NCBI GenBank assembly: GCA_013399875.1
Contig: VXAZ01008023.1
Span: 783,957 to 847,956, forward strand
Length of the DNA: 64,000 nucleotides
Direction of reading: 5' to 3'
Origin: Gymnorhina tibicen
Taxonomy: Eukaryota > Chordata > Aves > Passeriformes > Artamidae
Below are positions 61,576-64,000 of the stretch, in pieces (the stretch's first letter is position 1; each line of letters opens with the position of its first letter). Both the position numbers and the translations under genes were made by a program. Below the pieces are notes generated by a model. The model was not told where the DNA came from and searched no databases. It saw nothing but the letters and a program-made list of their open reading frames with translations.

Positions 61576-64000
61576 AGTAACTGGCTGCTATCAGAACTGC
61601 AAGATGTCTGTGTTGTCACGCAATTAACTTCAATGTAAGAAAAAATGTCTGCATTGGGCGAAAACACATTTTCCCAACTTATTTGACCGATAAAAGTAGG
61701 TTTATTTTCGTGAGGTTCCTTGGGTTTCTTTGTGTAATTGTTGCTATTAAATCACTTGTGTGTACTGTAAGTCAACTGTGCTATAAGGGGAATGTTAATA
61801 TCACACATTCACTACAGAAGTCCAGATTCCACAATGAACTATCTGTGGTGAATATGTAATTTAACAGACCTGCAATGACATCTGTGGTTTCCTTCGCTGT
61901 AGAGGATAAAGGTTGGTGGCAGGCCATTGTACTTTCAGAGCTCACTGGATGATGAGGAACTAAAACTCACAGATAATTTAAATAAAGACCTGTAGTGGTG
62001 GTCTAAAGGAGTATCTATCCCAATTTAAGACAATGTAACTGCACCTAGAATCTTACAGAAAATATATACACAAGTCCTAAACATTAGGAACAGACATTTA
62101 TAGTACCATGTAATGATATATCCTTAATTTATACTTCTGGTAACCTTAACCAAAGACAGGACTAAAATTATTTGGGCAGATTCCAATACCCTTACCTGAA
62201 ACCTCATGGTGCTTTTCTTCAAGAAGTTCTACTTACATGAGTGGGATAGTTGTGGATTTGGTTGCACCTTGACTGCTATGAAAAAAAAGGTGGGGTTAAA
62301 ATAGGCTCAAGGAGCAGCTGATTAGGACACTATCCTTTTTTTTAAAGAAAAACTGATGATCAGAGAACAGAGTGGGTTAACAGTCATCCCTCCTACCTGC
62401 ACAAGCTGCAATGGGACTCAGCTCCATTTATTATTCTGAAATAGCAGGTGCACCCACACCAGCTAGAGAATACCTAGTATACGTACTGCTTTTCGTGTAC
62501 TTTTTGTATAAAGAACAGATTGCCTTTATTGCTCCTGACCTTACATTTCTTTGTCAAACATATCAATCACTCTCCCTAACCTTTAATAGGAAAGGCTAAA
62601 GTTGTTTACTGCAGCAGTTCCTGTTCACCACAAGGACACCACCTCCATTCTGAACCAGGCAGATTTGCATACCTACCACTGATTATCCAAAAAGATTGCT
62701 TCTTCCCCTAAAATATTTGTCCATTTTATACATTTTTTTCCCAAGGAGGTCATTCATTGCCAGTGAGGTTAAATCTAAAAGTCAGCAGTATTTGGCAGAG
62801 ATTTATGTGGGAATAGATATGAGTCTGTACAGCTCTCAGACTGATTAAATAAAGAATGTCATGGGAGTAGTATGATAGTATATGCATACTCCAGTAAATG
62901 AAAGTAATGCATTAGAATGCAGCTTTAGGGTCTAATTTAAAAACATAATTCAGACACAGGCAGAAGCCTTTAAAATATTGGCAGATGTCTTCATACTGTA
63001 TTTCATATAGAGGACAAAGTGGATTAAAGATAAATGTAATCCGAATAATGGTGCTGTTTCATTTATTTTTTCACTTATGTTTTATTTCTTTTAAAGAAAT
63101 TCAATTTGTAGAGGATTGTTTTCTGGTTTTTCATATTTTATGCAGATCCGCTTAAAAATGTGAGCAGGGGAAAAACCCCATTCATTACAAATTGCTGCTT
63201 TTCCTGAGACAGCCCATGGTAAGTCACAGTTTTTACTCAGCCTAGGTGAAATAAATACTGTTGTTAAAAGGAGCATTTCAATAAGCAGGAACTTTGATTC
63301 CCCTCTTTCTGTCTCCCATCCCCTTTCAATCTCATTATATGTCAAGGTGATTAGGCTTAAATGGTTATTCTCACTTAGGATTCTCAACTTTTATTGTAGC
63401 CCATTGCTGAAGGACAGACAGGCTATTATTATCTCTGCTCCGTGTTATATTTTTCCCTAGTGACATTCTATCAGGTTGGTGCTTTTACAACATTCTTTTT
63501 CTTCTACCTCCCATGCACTGCTTTAGAAGTCAGGAGAAAATGAATAAAAATTCAAATGTGACTCAAGTACATTGTTAAATAAAGTGAAAGATTTGGGAAA
63601 AGTTGGCTGGGGGCTGTGACACACATTTATGTTCTCATATGTCTGAATAAGCAGACAATTGATCCTAAGTGGAGACTTTCTAATTTTCTCACTCATTTAA
63701 ATGCTTTTGATTGATGGCTTTGATCTTCACTTGGACATTGCAGCATCCCCTTCATCGAGCATTTTTTTCTAAATCCAGAGTTGTGAGGGGATGCAAAGGA
63801 AAGCCATTCGTGTTTGTTTTGAGCTTCTGACAGTTGAACAAGGTGAATACAAATGTAATGTTGAAACAGTATTGACTGTATTCAGCATTTCAATTCCATT
63901 TTGATTGTGTTTGTCCAATCCCTTTAATATCAGTCTTGCCATTAAAATAATGGAGAATCTCTGAATCTCTTCAATGGAAATAGGACTGGATTCTCCCAGC
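61576..64000. other. Noncoding single-copy DNA, no gene seen
   Basis: AT-rich without long frames (a 98-codon minus frame at 63091..63387 has no motif). 63090..63480 has a complex, non-repetitive word structure that could be a conserved noncoding element, but only alignment to other genomes could show that. Confidence 0.45.

Noticed and set aside
1..64000. CRISPR arrays, operons, riboswitches, bacterial or phage genes
   Set aside because: No regularly spaced repeats, no dense coding and no bacterial gene signals; the sequence is vertebrate nuclear DNA.

Overview
The window looks like nuclear DNA of a bird, probably a passerine. This rests on AT-rich sequence without coding exons, several CR1 (chicken repeat 1) LINE pieces with the ATTCTRTG-type 3' end, and solo LTRs of types I know from avian endogenous retroviruses. 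The species cannot be read from the sequence. There is one 386-base run of N (28530..28915).

I find no protein-coding gene, tRNA, rRNA or other structural RNA that I can support. The open frames are short (the longest without N is 149 codons), lie on both strands, overlap one another and match no family I recognise. The exceptions trace to CR1 or to frames running through the N gap. The region is best described as a gene desert or a very large intron.

Layout. 1..9040 is unique noncoding DNA with a few small hairpins, microsatellites, a MIR-like trace and a possible hAT-type terminus. 9045..10135 is strongly purine-rich on the plus strand and holds an (AGGTG)n array. 12130..12800 is probably a very old CR1/L3-type LINE. 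26785..27948 is a long CR1 copy on the minus strand. 28375..29321 is a solo LTR with an exact target-site duplication, interrupted by the assembly gap. 33795..36054 is a cluster of three LTR-type segments, all on the minus strand. 37850..38340 is a second purine-rich block. 48347..48444 is a CR1 tail beside a perfect hairpin. 55600..55705 and 61425..61575 are old LINE ends. 58790..59880 is a CR1 copy with a decayed reverse-transcriptase remnant, followed at 60040..60726 by a plus-strand solo LTR with a probable 5-bp target duplication.

No genes act together here. What can be read is a history of retroelement insertion into old, mostly single-copy DNA. A few spots with clustered transcription-factor-like motifs are offered as weak enhancer candidates. 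I found no new gene system. The items most worth checking are the LTR cluster at 33.8-36.1 kb, the LTR around the N gap, the perfect hairpins and the two purine-skewed blocks.
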